DNA of 24,466 bases, taken from the NCBI GenBank assembly GCA_040007395.1, contig JBDTVG010000020.1:1-24466 (forward strand), read 5' to 3'. Source of the stretch: DATGFK01 sp040007395. Lineage in GTDB: Bacteria > Chloroflexota > Anaerolineae > Aggregatilineales > UBA2796. The translations under genes were made by a program, and so were the position numbers. Shown here in pieces: positions 7,299-15,618 of this stretch. Numbering within the stretch: the stretch's first letter is position 1; every line of letters begins with the position of its first letter. The notes under the pieces were generated by a model. That model searched no databases. It was given only the letters and a program-made list of their open reading frames with translations, and had not been told where the DNA came from.

Positions 7299-7754
7299 TT
7301 ACTGGTAGCGCTCAGGAATGGTCAGCCCCTGTCGTTCATCGTCCCACGCCATCGAACTCATTCTCCAGCCAACTTCGGTCTTGATGAACTGAATCGAGAT
7401 GATGCCTCGGCCTTCAAATTCCGATCCATTGCTGATCCCATGTTTTTCATAGGTACTAAACCGATGGGCGACATTTCCGAAAAATTCCGTAATCTCGGCG
7501 GTTTCGGCTTCTTTGAAGCAGGTCAACTCGCCTGAATCAACCGTTCTCTGACGCGGATCGATAAATTGGCTAACGGTGCATATTTCGGGCAAGGTTGAAC
7601 TGGTTTTAATAAGCTGCCCGCTGTCGATAAATAGCTCGTACAGAATTTTATAAGCGGGTTTCTCGCCTTCTTTGAATGAAACTGCATTAAAAAAAGCGGC
7701 AGTTATAGAGTCGATTTCACTTTTAACGCTAGAAACTTCTTGATGAGTTTTCAT
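7299..7754 (-). CDS. NTF2-like / SnoaL-like (DUF4440-type) protein
   Basis: The 151-residue protein has the pattern of the NTF2-like cone fold: an N-terminal helix (VKSEIDSITAAFFNAVSF), a conserved FIDSGQLI segment, and C-terminal strands ending WRMSSMAWDDERQGLTIPERY, a sequence common in DUF4440-type proteins. Such proteins are small cytosolic enzymes or ligand-binding domains; no active site can be assigned. No signal peptide or membrane span is seen. The ribosome site is weak (AGAAAG about 10 nt before the ATG). The gene is separated from its neighbours and is flanked exactly by two 18-bp direct repeats, so it may have moved as a unit. Confidence 0.8.
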   Translation of the reverse strand: MKTHQEVSSVKSEIDSITAAFFNAVSFKEGEKPAYKILYELFIDSGQLIKTSSTLPEICTVSQFIDPRQRTVDSGELTCFKEAETAEITEFFGNVAHRFSTYEKHGISNGSEFEGRGIISIQFIKTEVGWRMSSMAWDDERQGLTIPERYQ

Positions 7755-7773
7755 GACAAGGTCTTTCTGCTTT

Positions 7774-7791
7774 CCTGACGAATGCCACTAT
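7774..7791. repeat. 18-bp direct repeat, copy 2
   Basis: This copy is identical to 7268-7285 and lies 20 nt upstream of the NTF2-like start. Both copies are 5' of a minus-strand gene, so a regulatory site is as possible as a recombination scar. Confidence 0.7.
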
Positions 7792-7864
7792 CTTAACTGC
7801 ATTCTGAAACTAAAATCGATTGCTGTAGCACGCAAAAATTTATTGTCGCGCAACTTTCTAAATT

Positions 7865-7893
7865 TTTCATTCTATTGTATGGTGTAGCATAAT
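7865..7893 (+). promoter_or_regulatory. Weak candidate promoter of the FHA-REC-FHA operon
   Basis: A -10-like CATAAT (7888-7893) is preceded 17 nt upstream by TTTCAT, a poor -35. The region is AT-rich. The ATG at 7977 has AGGAG at 7961-7965 (11-nt spacing). A small GTCC-GTAA-GGAC hairpin (7935-7946) lies in the leader. Confidence 0.3.
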
Positions 7894-7976
7894 ACTGCGA
7901 CCTTTAGTTTATGGAAACTTTGTTAGGTGAAACTGTCCGTAAGGACTATACTTAACTATCAGGAGAAACTTGAAAA

Positions 7977-9221
7977 ATGACAATTTTCCCTACCAGTGAT
8001 ACCGACTGGGCAATTGAGTTTAGAATTGAAAACTTTGAAGATCCAGTTCGACTGAAGGTTGATCAGCAGTTGTACTTGGGTCGCAACGATACTAACCAGA
8101 TGGTTTTTGAGGGCTTCGATCTATCGGCATACGATGCCGAAGAAAAAGGTGTGTCGCGCAAACACGCCGCTGTCCGTTGGCAGGGACCGCAACTTTACCT
8201 TTACGATATGGGCAGCGCTAATGGAACCGTTCTCAACGACATTCGGTTGCAGCCCAATGTCGGTTATCACCTGTCCGAAGGTGACGTTTTACATCTAGGC
8301 TATTTGGGGATGACTGTCCACCTGAACACTGACTTGGGACAGAGTTCGATTGCTGCACAGCGGGTGGAATTCAACTTGCGTAATGTGCCGATGAGAGGAC
8401 ATGGGCAGCGCGTACTCATTGTTGAAGATGATGCAGGAATTACGCAACTTTATAAAATAGCGCTTGAAGGCGGTGGCTTCAGTGTGCAGATCACCCGCGA
8501 TGTGGTGGGAGCCATGCGCGCGTTAGGTCAAGCGACTCCCGCGTTGATTATCTTGGATCTGATGCTGCCGAGTGTGCATGGGCTTGAGCTGTGCCGTTAC
8601 ATCCGGCGCGACACCGACGGGCCAGTTATTCCGATTGTGGTGGTCAGTGCATCGGTAGACCCGTCAATGGTCAAATCGTCGATGGATAATGGAGTCGATG
8701 TGTTTATGACCAAACCCGTCAACATCAAGGAATTGGTGCGGGTTGTTGCAGCAGTGATCCACAAAAACGAATCGGAAAATCCTTCAATGCAAACCAAGCA
8801 GTTACGGGGGACAGCTTCGCTGGATGATATTGCAGCCGCACCCCGCGAAGATACTATTGTTATCTTCGTCGATGATCAACGCGAACCGATTGGCGCAGTG
8901 GTTCAGCCACAGCTTACATTAGGTCGCCATGTGTCAGGTAGTCAGAGTCGAAGCCATGTAGACCTTGACTCATATGGCGCTTTCGATAGAGGTGTATCCC
9001 GCATTCACGCCCGAATCAAGCGCGATGGCAAAAAGTTTCTGGTGGAAGATCTAGACAGCAGCAATGGAACGTTTATCAACGCAAAGCCATTGGAACCCAA
9101 TACACCGTATCCCCTTAAAAGCGGCAACGAACTGCGCTTGGGAGAACTGCGAATGCGTGTCTATCTGTTGGGCGATACAGGCTTGATGAAGCGTGATGTC
9201 GAGCAAGCTGAAGCGGACTGA
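7977..9221 (+). CDS. FHA-receiver-FHA signalling protein
   Basis: This 414-residue cytosolic protein has three domains. FHA1 (about 10-116) carries LGR (34-36), SRKH (60-63) and NGT (82-84). The receiver domain (about 144-262) has the acidic pair D151/D152, phospho-acceptor D194 (LDLMLP), S224 and K246 (TKP). FHA2 (about 295-400) carries LGR (315-317), SRIH (341-344) and NGT (363-365). All residues needed for phosphothreonine binding and Asp phosphorylation are present. No DNA-binding or kinase domain exists, so the output is probably protein-protein: the receiver may control how the two FHA domains join phosphorylated partners. The histidine kinase and Ser/Thr kinase are not in the window. 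Its stop overlaps the HAD gene that follows, making it the first gene of a four-gene run. Confidence 0.92.
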   Translation: MTIFPTSDTDWAIEFRIENFEDPVRLKVDQQLYLGRNDTNQMVFEGFDLSAYDAEEKGVSRKHAAVRWQGPQLYLYDMGSANGTVLNDIRLQPNVGYHLSEGDVLHLGYLGMTVHLNTDLGQSSIAAQRVEFNLRNVPMRGHGQRVLIVEDDAGITQLYKIALEGGGFSVQITRDVVGAMRALGQATPALIILDLMLPSVHGLELCRYIRRDTDGPVIPIVVVSASVDPSMVKSSMDNGVDVFMTKPVNIKELVRVVAAVIHKNESENPSMQTKQLRGTASLDDIAAAPREDTIVIFVDDQREPIGAVVQPQLTLGRHVSGSQSRSHVDLDSYGAFDRGVSRIHARIKRDGKKFLVEDLDSSNGTFINAKPLEPNTPYPLKSGNELRLGELRMRVYLLGDTGLMKRDVEQAEAD

Positions 9222-9870
9222 AAGCGATTTATCAGAAATTCAACCCTCAACCCACCTTTCAACAAAGTTCAAAGCGATCATTTTTGATTTTGGCGGTGTG
9301 CTCATGCGTACCGCCGATCCAGTCGGTCGCCGTGATTGGGAACAACGGCTATCACTTGCTCCCGGCGATCTGGAGCGTCTGGTGCATGGCAGCCAATTAT
9401 GGCTCAACGCGCAGCAAGGCTTGATCTCCGCCGATGAATATTGGCAGGGAACAGCCCGCCGTCTAAGGATCTCCGATGAGGATCTCACGGTGCTGCGCTC
9501 GGATTACTTTCGCGACGATCATCTTGACCTCAAGTTGGTAGAATTGATTGGCAAGCTGCGGAATGTTGGTTATAAAATTGGACTACTTAGCAACGATGCA
9601 CTGACACTGGAACAAAAACTCCGGGTCGATCTCGGTATCTATGATGCCTTCGATGCGGTGGTAATCTCGGCGGCAATCGGTGTAATGAAGCCTGACCCAC
9701 GTCCGTATGAGACGATTGTACTGGCGCTTGGGGTAATCTCGGCGGAATGTATTTTTATCGACGATAATCTCGCCAATGTCGAAGGGGCACGTGCTTGCGG
9801 TATGACAGCCATCCATTTTCATGCAGATATGGATCTGGCCTCTGAATTAGGTAGACTCTTGAAGCCGTAA
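9196..9870 (+). CDS. HAD-superfamily hydrolase (subclass IA), first of two
   Basis: This is a 224-residue HAD phosphatase/dehalogenase-type protein. It has motif I IIFDFGGVL with nucleophile D31, motif II LLSND (S132), K165 in MKPDPRP and motif IV FIDDN (D189/D190). The second acid of the phosphatase DxD is Gly, as in glucose-1-phosphatase-like (YihX) and dehalogenase-like members, so the substrate cannot be read from sequence. A helical cap lies between motifs I and II. Adjacent GTG (9193) and ATG (9196) are both possible; ATG is preferred. The start overlaps the end of the FHA-REC-FHA gene by 26 nt and the ribosome site is weak, so coupled translation is likely. The first ~24 residues before KAIIFDF look like a nonconserved extension. 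Confidence 0.88.
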   Translation: MSSKLKRTESDLSEIQPSTHLSTKFKAIIFDFGGVLMRTADPVGRRDWEQRLSLAPGDLERLVHGSQLWLNAQQGLISADEYWQGTARRLRISDEDLTVLRSDYFRDDHLDLKLVELIGKLRNVGYKIGLLSNDALTLEQKLRVDLGIYDAFDAVVISAAIGVMKPDPRPYETIVLALGVISAECIFIDDNLANVEGARACGMTAIHFHADMDLASELGRLLKP

Positions 9871-9910
9871 AGCACTCGAAGTTTAGGTGATGGATAGGGA
9901 CGAAATAGAG

Positions 9911-10570
9911 ATGACAACGCAGGCGATTATCTTTGATTTTGGCAACGTTCTCGACTTTTACGAGGAACTCGAAGCGTGGAATACACGGCGCGATGCACTG
10001 GCAGCGCAGTTTAACCTGAGTGGCAAGAAAATGTGGGATGTGTTCTATCAGGGTGCGCCTTGGCAAGAAGTCAAGAAGGGGCGCATCAGCTATCCTGAAT
10101 TCTGGGATCGGACGCTGACACCCCTCGGCATGACCGATCCGGCAGCACAAGCCGATTTTGTGGCGCGATTGTTCGAGGGTCGTGTGCAGATCCATCCATC
10201 AATGGAAGCCTTGCTGCGTGAGCTAAAGCCGCACTACCGCCTTGCCATCCTGAGCAACACCTACGAAGTTGAGATGGAAACGTGGCTTGTGGAAACATTT
10301 GGCCTCGTTGATATTTTCAATGCGGTGGTTAGCTCCGCCAAAGTCGGGCTAGCCAAGCCCGAACCGGAGATCTACCAACTGACACTGGACATGCTCGGCA
10401 TTGCCCCTGACGAAGCGCTGTTCATTGACGACCTGCCGCGCAACACGAAAGCCGCCGAAGCGCTCGGTATTCCCTCCATCATATTTGAGTCACCCGCCCA
10501 ACTGCGTCACGAATTGCAAGAACGGGGTATCTTGCCCACCAACCAACCGATCTTGTACAACCATCAGTAG
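9911..10570 (+). CDS. HAD-superfamily hydrolase (subclass IA), second of two
   Basis: This 219-residue protein is a paralogue of the preceding gene. Motif I is IIFDFGNVL (D9), motif II LAILSNT, the conserved Lys lies in LAKPEPEIY, and motif IV is LFIDDLPRN. The DFGNV form of motif I is typical of the YihX/ACAD10-like branch, which includes sugar-phosphate phosphatases. I chose ATG 9911 because the conserved sequence starts at once (MTTQAIIFDF) and AGGGA lies about 11 nt upstream. ATG 9890 and GTG 9887 in the same frame would add 7 or 8 residues. It follows the first HAD gene by 40 nt and precedes a small membrane protein, in the same operon. Substrate is unknown. Confidence 0.88.
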   Translation: MTTQAIIFDFGNVLDFYEELEAWNTRRDALAAQFNLSGKKMWDVFYQGAPWQEVKKGRISYPEFWDRTLTPLGMTDPAAQADFVARLFEGRVQIHPSMEALLRELKPHYRLAILSNTYEVEMETWLVETFGLVDIFNAVVSSAKVGLAKPEPEIYQLTLDMLGIAPDEALFIDDLPRNTKAAEALGIPSIIFESPAQLRHELQERGILPTNQPILYNHQ

Positions 10571-10609
10571 TCACACAGCCACAATAGTCAGTGAGAAACG
10601 ATAGCGTTT

Positions 10610-11044
10610 ATGCCTGCCAATGATTCAAATTTTACGCTGGTTCTGCTAGCGATCCCGCCGCTGTTTATCCTAGCGTTTCTGGCCTCTGCCTTCTACAACG
10701 AGTGGCTTGCTACACAGCTCAGTCAATCTGGCGTGATCACCGAGGCGCAGATTGTAGACCTCGGCTGCGACTCGTGGCGCGGCACCCGACACTGCTATGT
10801 GGTCTACGAATTCACAAATAGCGCACAAGTCACCGAAGGTCGCCAGACGATCAGCGAAACACACTTTAGCCGCCTACAAAAAGGCGATCAAGTGGTCGCT
10901 AGTTATTTCCCGCAGCGTCCTACAGTTTCGCGGCTTGTCGGGACGGATCTTGACCCGGCGGCTCGCAATGCGGCACTGCGCCGCGCGTTAGCCATCTTTG
11001 TGATGTGGATCGTGATCATTGTGCTGGCTGTGGTGATTCACTGA
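10610..11044 (+). CDS. DUF3592-like protein with two membrane helices
   Basis: The 144-residue product has a hydrophobic helix near each end (about residues 9-29 and 125-143). Between them lies a soluble, strand-rich domain (VITEAQIVDLGC...YVVYEF...GDQVVASYFPQRP). This layout, with a GD-V-V-YFP segment, is typical of DUF3592-type membrane proteins, whose function is unknown. Two cysteines in the soluble part (CDSWRGTRHC) could form a disulfide if that domain faces outward. It lies 40 nt after the second HAD gene, probably last in the operon; the ribosome site is weak (GAGAAA). Confidence 0.8.
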   Translation: MPANDSNFTLVLLAIPPLFILAFLASAFYNEWLATQLSQSGVITEAQIVDLGCDSWRGTRHCYVVYEFTNSAQVTEGRQTISETHFSRLQKGDQVVASYFPQRPTVSRLVGTDLDPAARNAALRRALAIFVMWIVIIVLAVVIH

Positions 11045-11177
11045 CTATTCCTCGCCGCCTATTCAAATCCTCTGTAAACAGGTTATTGTGTTGACCTTAG
11101 CGCTAACCATGAGTGCGATAACTTCGACTGTACCCTTGATTCTGCTGAGTCAATTTTTGTCCGACTTTACGAACAAT

Positions 11178-11204
11178 TTGTAACTTTATAACATCTGCTA
11201 TAAT
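11178..11204 (+). promoter_or_regulatory. Extended -10 promoter of the small charged protein
   Basis: TGC-TATAAT (11196-11204) is a consensus extended -10 element, with TTGTAA (11178-11183) as -35 at a short 15-nt spacing. It would start a transcript about 30 nt before the ATG at 11244. Confidence 0.6.
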
Positions 11205-11243
11205 ATATAATTTCCATTTAACTTAGATAGAGGCATAATTCAA

Positions 11244-11492
11244 ATGGATCTCAACAGCAAGAAAGATGAGCATTTTATAGACGGCAAAGATAAATGGCAT
11301 GTCCATTACATTACCGACGACGATACCAAAATTAACCCCGGCGACTATAAAGAAATTATTCAGATTAGCAAAAACGGTGACATGGTCGGGCAGGCGATCT
11401 GGCGTAAGGACAAAACCGGGAAAGATAAATTTGAACCGTGGCGTGAAGGTATCCAAGAAGTTCCTGCAACCGCCAAAAAAGTAGACAAATAG
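11244..11492 (+). CDS. Small highly charged soluble protein, unknown function
   Basis: This 82-residue protein is rich in Lys and Asp, with no cysteine, signal peptide or membrane span. It has strand-like segments (KWHVHYITDDD, EIIQISKNGDMVGQAIWRKD) and could be a small beta fold. I do not recognise the family. Gene status is supported by AGAGG (11229-11233) 10 nt before the ATG, a strong extended -10 promoter upstream and an intrinsic terminator 32 nt after the stop. It is therefore an independent, probably well expressed, single-gene unit. The high Lys/Asp content could suit a nucleic-acid-associated or stress protein, but this is a guess. Confidence 0.75.
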   Translation: MDLNSKKDEHFIDGKDKWHVHYITDDDTKINPGDYKEIIQISKNGDMVGQAIWRKDKTGKDKFEPWREGIQEVPATAKKVDK

Positions 11493-11523
11493 CATTCTCT
11501 AGTTTTGTCGGATTGCACTATCA

Positions 11524-11556
11524 AAAAGTAACGGCGGGGTTCCCGCCGTTACTTTT
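11524..11556. terminator. Bidirectional intrinsic terminator
   Basis: A perfect 15-bp stem (11524-11538 with 11542-11556) closes on a 3-nt loop. The GC-rich core (CGGCGGG/CCCGCCG) is flanked by AAAA on the left and TTTT on the right, so it can end transcripts from both the small charged gene (plus) and citrate synthase (minus). Confidence 0.9.
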
Positions 11557-11596
11557 ATTACTTTCGATAGTTTACTAGTTTTACTGTCCCGCTGGG

Positions 11597-12766
11597 TTAG
11601 TTGCCGCGCTGCTCAATCGGAACCCATGTCAAATCCATTGGTCCGATGTACTCAACGTCTGGGCGGATTAGGCGGTTATCGGCCCACTGCTCGATAATGT
11701 GGGCAGTCCAACCGGGGATACGCGCTATCGCAAACAACGGCGTAAATTGATCCATCGGAATGCCGATGGTGTACAAGGCAATCGCACTGTAGAAGTCTAC
11801 ATTAGCGTATAGATTCTTTTTAATAAAATCATCATCGGCGCGGGCAGTCTTGTCCAGCTTAGAAGCAAGATCATACCATTGACCGTTACCAGTCGCCTCA
11901 GCCATTGCTTTCGCTTTCTTGTTTAGCACGGCAGCACGCGGGTCAAGGGCTTTGTAGACACGATGACCCATACCCATGACACGCTTCTTTCCCGTCCTGA
12001 TATTCTCGTTGAACCATTTGTCCACATTATCGACGCTGCCAATCTCGAAGAACATCCGCATGGCTTCTTCATTTGCGCCGCCATGTGCCGCGCCTTTCAA
12101 GGTTCCAATCGCCGTGGTAATGGCGCTATACATATCCGAGAGCGTACTCGTCGTAACACGGGCGCTAAAGGTGCTGGCATTCATACCATGTTCGGAAAGC
12201 AGAACAAAATAAGCGTCAATTACGGCAGTTTCCTGTGGCTTCGGTTCTGTACCTTTAAGCATATACAGGAAGTTCTGTGCCAAGGTGTAGTCTGCGCGAG
12301 GAGCCACTGGTTCCTTACCAGTACGAATGCGTTCCCATGCAGCAGCAATCGTCGGTGTTTTGGCGGTTAGCAGCAGCGCTTTACGACGGTTTTCTTCTGG
12401 GCTATTGTCGTCGGCTTTAGGGTCCCAGAGCGAAAGCGCCGATACAACAGTACGCAGTACTGCCATTGGCGTAGCCGTGTGAGGCAGAGTCGCCATCAGG
12501 GTCAGAATTTCGGGCGAAAGCGCCATCTCGCCTTGAATCGCCTTTCGCAGATTCTCCAACTGTGAAACAGTCGGAAGCTGCCCGTGCCACAGCAAATAGG
12601 TCACTTCCTCAAACGTGGCGTGTTCAGCCAGATCCTCAATCTTGTAGCCCGCGTAGATCAGTTTACCTTCGGTTCCGTTAACCAGACTCAATTTAGTCTG
12701 GCCTACCACAATATTTTGAAGGCCTTTTCCCGCAGCGGGAAGTACAGGCGCAGCTTTATCGCTCAT
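11597..12766 (-). CDS. gltA: Citrate synthase
   Basis: The enzyme condenses acetyl-CoA with oxaloacetate to give citrate, entering the TCA cycle. The 389-residue length fits the shorter bacterial/archaeal type. The catalytic residues are present: H228 (AAHGGAN), H268 (GMGHRVYK) and D324 (NVDFYS). The 2-methylcitrate synthase branch is close in sequence and cannot be excluded. The frame is open up to 12895, but AAGGAG (12774-12779), 7 nt before the ATG at 12766, sets the start at MSDKAAP. A good promoter lies about 90 nt upstream, giving a leader that can fold. It faces the beta-mannosidase gene divergently and shares a terminator with the small charged gene. Confidence 0.95.
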   Translation of the reverse strand: MSDKAAPVLPAAGKGLQNIVVGQTKLSLVNGTEGKLIYAGYKIEDLAEHATFEEVTYLLWHGQLPTVSQLENLRKAIQGEMALSPEILTLMATLPHTATPMAVLRTVVSALSLWDPKADDNSPEENRRKALLLTAKTPTIAAAWERIRTGKEPVAPRADYTLAQNFLYMLKGTEPKPQETAVIDAYFVLLSEHGMNASTFSARVTTSTLSDMYSAITTAIGTLKGAAHGGANEEAMRMFFEIGSVDNVDKWFNENIRTGKKRVMGMGHRVYKALDPRAAVLNKKAKAMAEATGNGQWYDLASKLDKTARADDDFIKKNLYANVDFYSAIALYTIGIPMDQFTPLFAIARIPGWTAHIIEQWADNRLIRPDVEYIGPMDLTWVPIEQRGN

Positions 12767-12800
12767 CTCAATACTCCTTGGATTTATGTTTTGTAGCCTT

Positions 12801-12834
12801 GCCCGAACAGGATTCTCGTAGAATTTATGGGGGC
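12801..12834 (-). promoter_or_regulatory. Nested hairpins in the citrate synthase leader
   Basis: The leader contains GCCC/GGGC arms (12801-12804, 12831-12834) enclosing a perfect ATTCT-CGT-AGAAT hairpin (12812-12824, plus-strand reading). It lies between the promoter and the Shine-Dalgarno. A regulatory role is only possible, not shown. Confidence 0.3.
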
Positions 12835-12854
12835 ATCTCGTATCACTGTAATTC

Positions 12855-12884
12855 AGTATAACATCCCGCAATTTTAACTGCCAA
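12855..12884 (-). promoter_or_regulatory. Promoter of citrate synthase
   Basis: On the minus strand TTGGCA (12884-12879) and TATACT (12860-12855) are 18 nt apart, each one mismatch from consensus, with an extended TGn before the -10. The predicted start near 12848 gives a leader of about 80 nt. Confidence 0.65.
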
Positions 12885-13051
12885 ACATCTTTCAAATGAG
12901 AGGAGATTCAGAAAAGACAAAGCGGGAGAATTTTCCAAAATGGATACTACAAGACGTTAATCTCGTGCTTGAGCAAAATTCCGCTACAATCGTCATCAAG
13001 TGGCATATGAACCGACATTAGGCGCGAAAAACGAAACTCAAAGGAGACATC

Positions 13052-15559
13052 GTGCAAAAACTGAGCTTGAATGGTGAATGGCATCTCACTCGCGATCAGG
13101 AGATCGGCATTCTTGCCCAAGTACCGGGGTGCGTACACCTCGATTTAGAGCGAGCCGGACAGCTTATTGACCCTTTCTACCGTGATAATGAATCTAAACT
13201 CTTTTGGATCGGCGAAACTAACTGGACTTATGAACGGAATTTCGTAGTCACACCAGAGTTACTGGAACGGACACAGGTATTGTTGGTATGCTACGGCTTG
13301 GATACGCTAGCGACTCTCCATCTGAACGGGGTCGCGCTGGGCAAGACCGACAACATGTACCGCACTTGGCTATTCGATGTGAAGCCATACCTGAAGGTTG
13401 GCGAGAATACGATCTCGATTCGCTTTGAGTCGCCCATGCGCTACCTGAGAGCAAAAGATGCTGAGAAGGGTGTTCTACCAGCTTGGGGTGGCTCACATCG
13501 TATCCACAGCGGCGTATGGCTGCGTAAAGAACCTTGTAACTTCGGTTGGGACTGGGGGCCGATGGTCGTGACCAGCGGCATCTGGCGCGATATTGAACTA
13601 GTCGCCTTCGATGCCCGTCTGACTGATGTCCAAATTCGCCAGCAGCATAACGCCGATGGCAGCGTCGATCTGAACATTCAAGCGACCACCGAAAATTATC
13701 TCGCTGGCGACTCCCCTATTGTACGGGTGCAGGTACTTCGCGAAGGTAAGGTTATCGCCAGCAGCGAACAGCCGTTATCCGGCGATCAGGTAACGATCCG
13801 CGAAAAGATTGAGCAGCCTGAATTATGGTGGATTCGGGAGATGGGAACGCAGCCTCTGTACGACGTGATCGTGCAACTGATTGGGCAAAACGATGTAGTT
13901 CTGGACGAACAAACCAAACGGATTGGGCTGCGTACCCTTACGCTTGAACGCCATGCCGATACTTGGGGTGAATCGTTCCAGTTTGCCATTAATGGAGTCC
14001 CATTTTTTGCCAAAGGTGCGAACTGGATTCCCGCCGATACATTTGTGCCACGCCTAACTCACGCCGATTACGAAAAGCTAATTCAAGCGTCGGCAGATGC
14101 CCACATGAACATGCTGCGAGTCTGGGGCGGCGGCATTTACGAACAGGATGATTTTTACGATCTGTGCGACGAATATGGCATTGCCGTCTGGCAGGATTTC
14201 ATGTTCGCTTGTGCGGCTTACCCCACCTTTGACGCTGACTTTATGGCGAATGTCCGCGCCGAAGCTGAAGATAATGTCCGACATTTACGCCACCATACGT
14301 GTATTGCGCTGTGGTGCGGCAACAACGAACTCGAACAAGGCTTGGTCGCGGATACTTGGACAGAGACAACGATGAGCTGGGAAGACTACGGCAAGCTGTT
14401 TGATGTGTTGCTGCCCGAAGTAACCGAGCGCTTAGATCCGGATCGTGCCTACTGGCCTTGTAGTCCCCATAAGTCTGTCGGGGATCGCAATTTCTGGAAT
14501 AATCCCGATAATGGCGACACACATCTATGGTCAGTCTGGCATGGACGTGAGCCGTTTGAGTGGTATCGCACCTGCTTTCACCGCTTCGTGAGCGAGTTTG
14601 GCTTCCAGTCATTCCCGGAACCTGCTACGATTGACACCTTTACCGAGCCAGAAGATCGTAATATCACCAGCTACGTCATGGAATATCACCAGCGCAGCGG
14701 GATCGGCAACAGTACCATTATCCACTATTTGCTGGATTGGTTCCGTCTGCCTAGCTCGTTTGAATCGGGTATCTGGATCAGCCAGATTTTGCAGGGCATG
14801 GCGATCAAATATGCTGTCGAACATTGGCGGCGGAATATGCCGCGCACAATGGGGACACTGTACTGGCAGCTTAACGATTGCTGGCCTGCGCCAAGCTGGT
14901 CGTCGATTGACTCCTTAGGCCACTGGAAAGCGCTGCACTATATGGCACAGGATTTTTACGCCCCGCTGCTAATTTCGGGCTTGGAAGATGCGGCAGCGGG
15001 AACCGTTGAAATTCACATCACCAGCGATCTCCCGATTCCGCATGATGGCACTGTCGAGTGGAAAGTTACCACGACAGCAGGCGCACAGATCGATGGTGGG
15101 GGTTTCAGTGTTTCTACGCCATGCTATCAAGATAAGCTGGTCAAAACACTGGATCTAGCGAATATCATCCAGACGACAGGCATCCGCGACATGCTTGTCT
15201 CTCTCGCCCTTGAAGTTGACGGGCAACGTGTGTCTGACAATCTGGTCTTGTTTGCCCGTCCTAAGCACTTGAACTTGCAACCGCCTAATATTCAGACCAG
15301 CGTTCAGCAACTTGCGCCCAAAGCATATCAAATCGAACTGACAGCGGCGCGACCTGCCTTATGGGTGTGGCTGTCAACGGCTGACGGTCAAGCGACTTTT
15401 TCTGATAACTTTTTCCACTTGCTCCCCGACGACTCGCGACTCATTAAGCTCACAACTGCACAGGAGATGACCCTTGATGAAGTGAAGCAGTACATAGCCA
15501 TTCAATCGCTGCGGGACACTTACGCTGAATCTGCCTTCGTCATCAGCGAACTACCCTAG
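13052..15559 (+). CDS. Beta-mannosidase (glycoside hydrolase family 2)
   Basis: The 835-residue protein spans a full GH2 beta-mannosidase. It has an N-terminal jelly-roll sugar-binding domain (LNGEWHLT...PGCVHLDL), the mannosidase-typical CNFGWDWGP (162-170), an immunoglobulin-like domain, the (beta/alpha)8 catalytic domain from about residue 300, and C-terminal beta domains. Acid/base E426 is in ALWCGNNE and nucleophile E515 in FVSEFGFQSFPE. It releases terminal beta-linked mannose from manno-oligosaccharides and, with no signal peptide, should act in the cytosol. The start is GTG at 13052, with AAGGAG at 13041-13046, 5 nt upstream. No transporter or regulator lies next to it. A strong hairpin follows the stop. 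Confidence 0.95.
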   Translation: MQKLSLNGEWHLTRDQEIGILAQVPGCVHLDLERAGQLIDPFYRDNESKLFWIGETNWTYERNFVVTPELLERTQVLLVCYGLDTLATLHLNGVALGKTDNMYRTWLFDVKPYLKVGENTISIRFESPMRYLRAKDAEKGVLPAWGGSHRIHSGVWLRKEPCNFGWDWGPMVVTSGIWRDIELVAFDARLTDVQIRQQHNADGSVDLNIQATTENYLAGDSPIVRVQVLREGKVIASSEQPLSGDQVTIREKIEQPELWWIREMGTQPLYDVIVQLIGQNDVVLDEQTKRIGLRTLTLERHADTWGESFQFAINGVPFFAKGANWIPADTFVPRLTHADYEKLIQASADAHMNMLRVWGGGIYEQDDFYDLCDEYGIAVWQDFMFACAAYPTFDADFMANVRAEAEDNVRHLRHHTCIALWCGNNELEQGLVADTWTETTMSWEDYGKLFDVLLPEVTERLDPDRAYWPCSPHKSVGDRNFWNNPDNGDTHLWSVWHGREPFEWYRTCFHRFVSEFGFQSFPEPATIDTFTEPEDRNITSYVMEYHQRSGIGNSTIIHYLLDWFRLPSSFESGIWISQILQGMAIKYAVEHWRRNMPRTMGTLYWQLNDCWPAPSWSSIDSLGHWKALHYMAQDFYAPLLISGLEDAAAGTVEIHITSDLPIPHDGTVEWKVTTTAGAQIDGGGFSVSTPCYQDKLVKTLDLANIIQTTGIRDMLVSLALEVDGQRVSDNLVLFARPKHLNLQPPNIQTSVQQLAPKAYQIELTAARPALWVWLSTADGQATFSDNFFHLLPDDSRLIKLTTAQEMTLDEVKQYIAIQSLRDTYAESAFVISELP

Positions 15560-15575
15560 CCCTCTCGCACAGACC

Positions 15576-15618
15576 TCGTTGTTGTGGGGGATTATGGCTA
15601 ATCGCCCTACGACAACGA
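15576..15618. terminator. Long hairpin between the mannosidase gene and the dehydratase pseudogene
   Basis: An outer stem of 14 pairs (15576-15589 with 15605-15618, two of them G-U on the plus strand) and an inner GATTA/TAATC stem (15590-15594, 15599-15603) with a 4-nt loop are separated by one bulged base. It starts 16 nt after the mannosidase stop and lies between converging genes, but has no proper T-tract. Confidence 0.5.

Noticed and set aside
7935..7946. GTCC-GTAA-GGAC mini-hairpin in the leader of the FHA-REC-FHA gene
   Set aside because: A four-pair stem is too short to be informative, although the loop is GNRA-like.
11597..12895. Longer citrate synthase starting at 12895
   Set aside because: The extra 43 residues cover the promoter and leader and are unlike the family; AAGGAG before the ATG at 12766 fixes the start.
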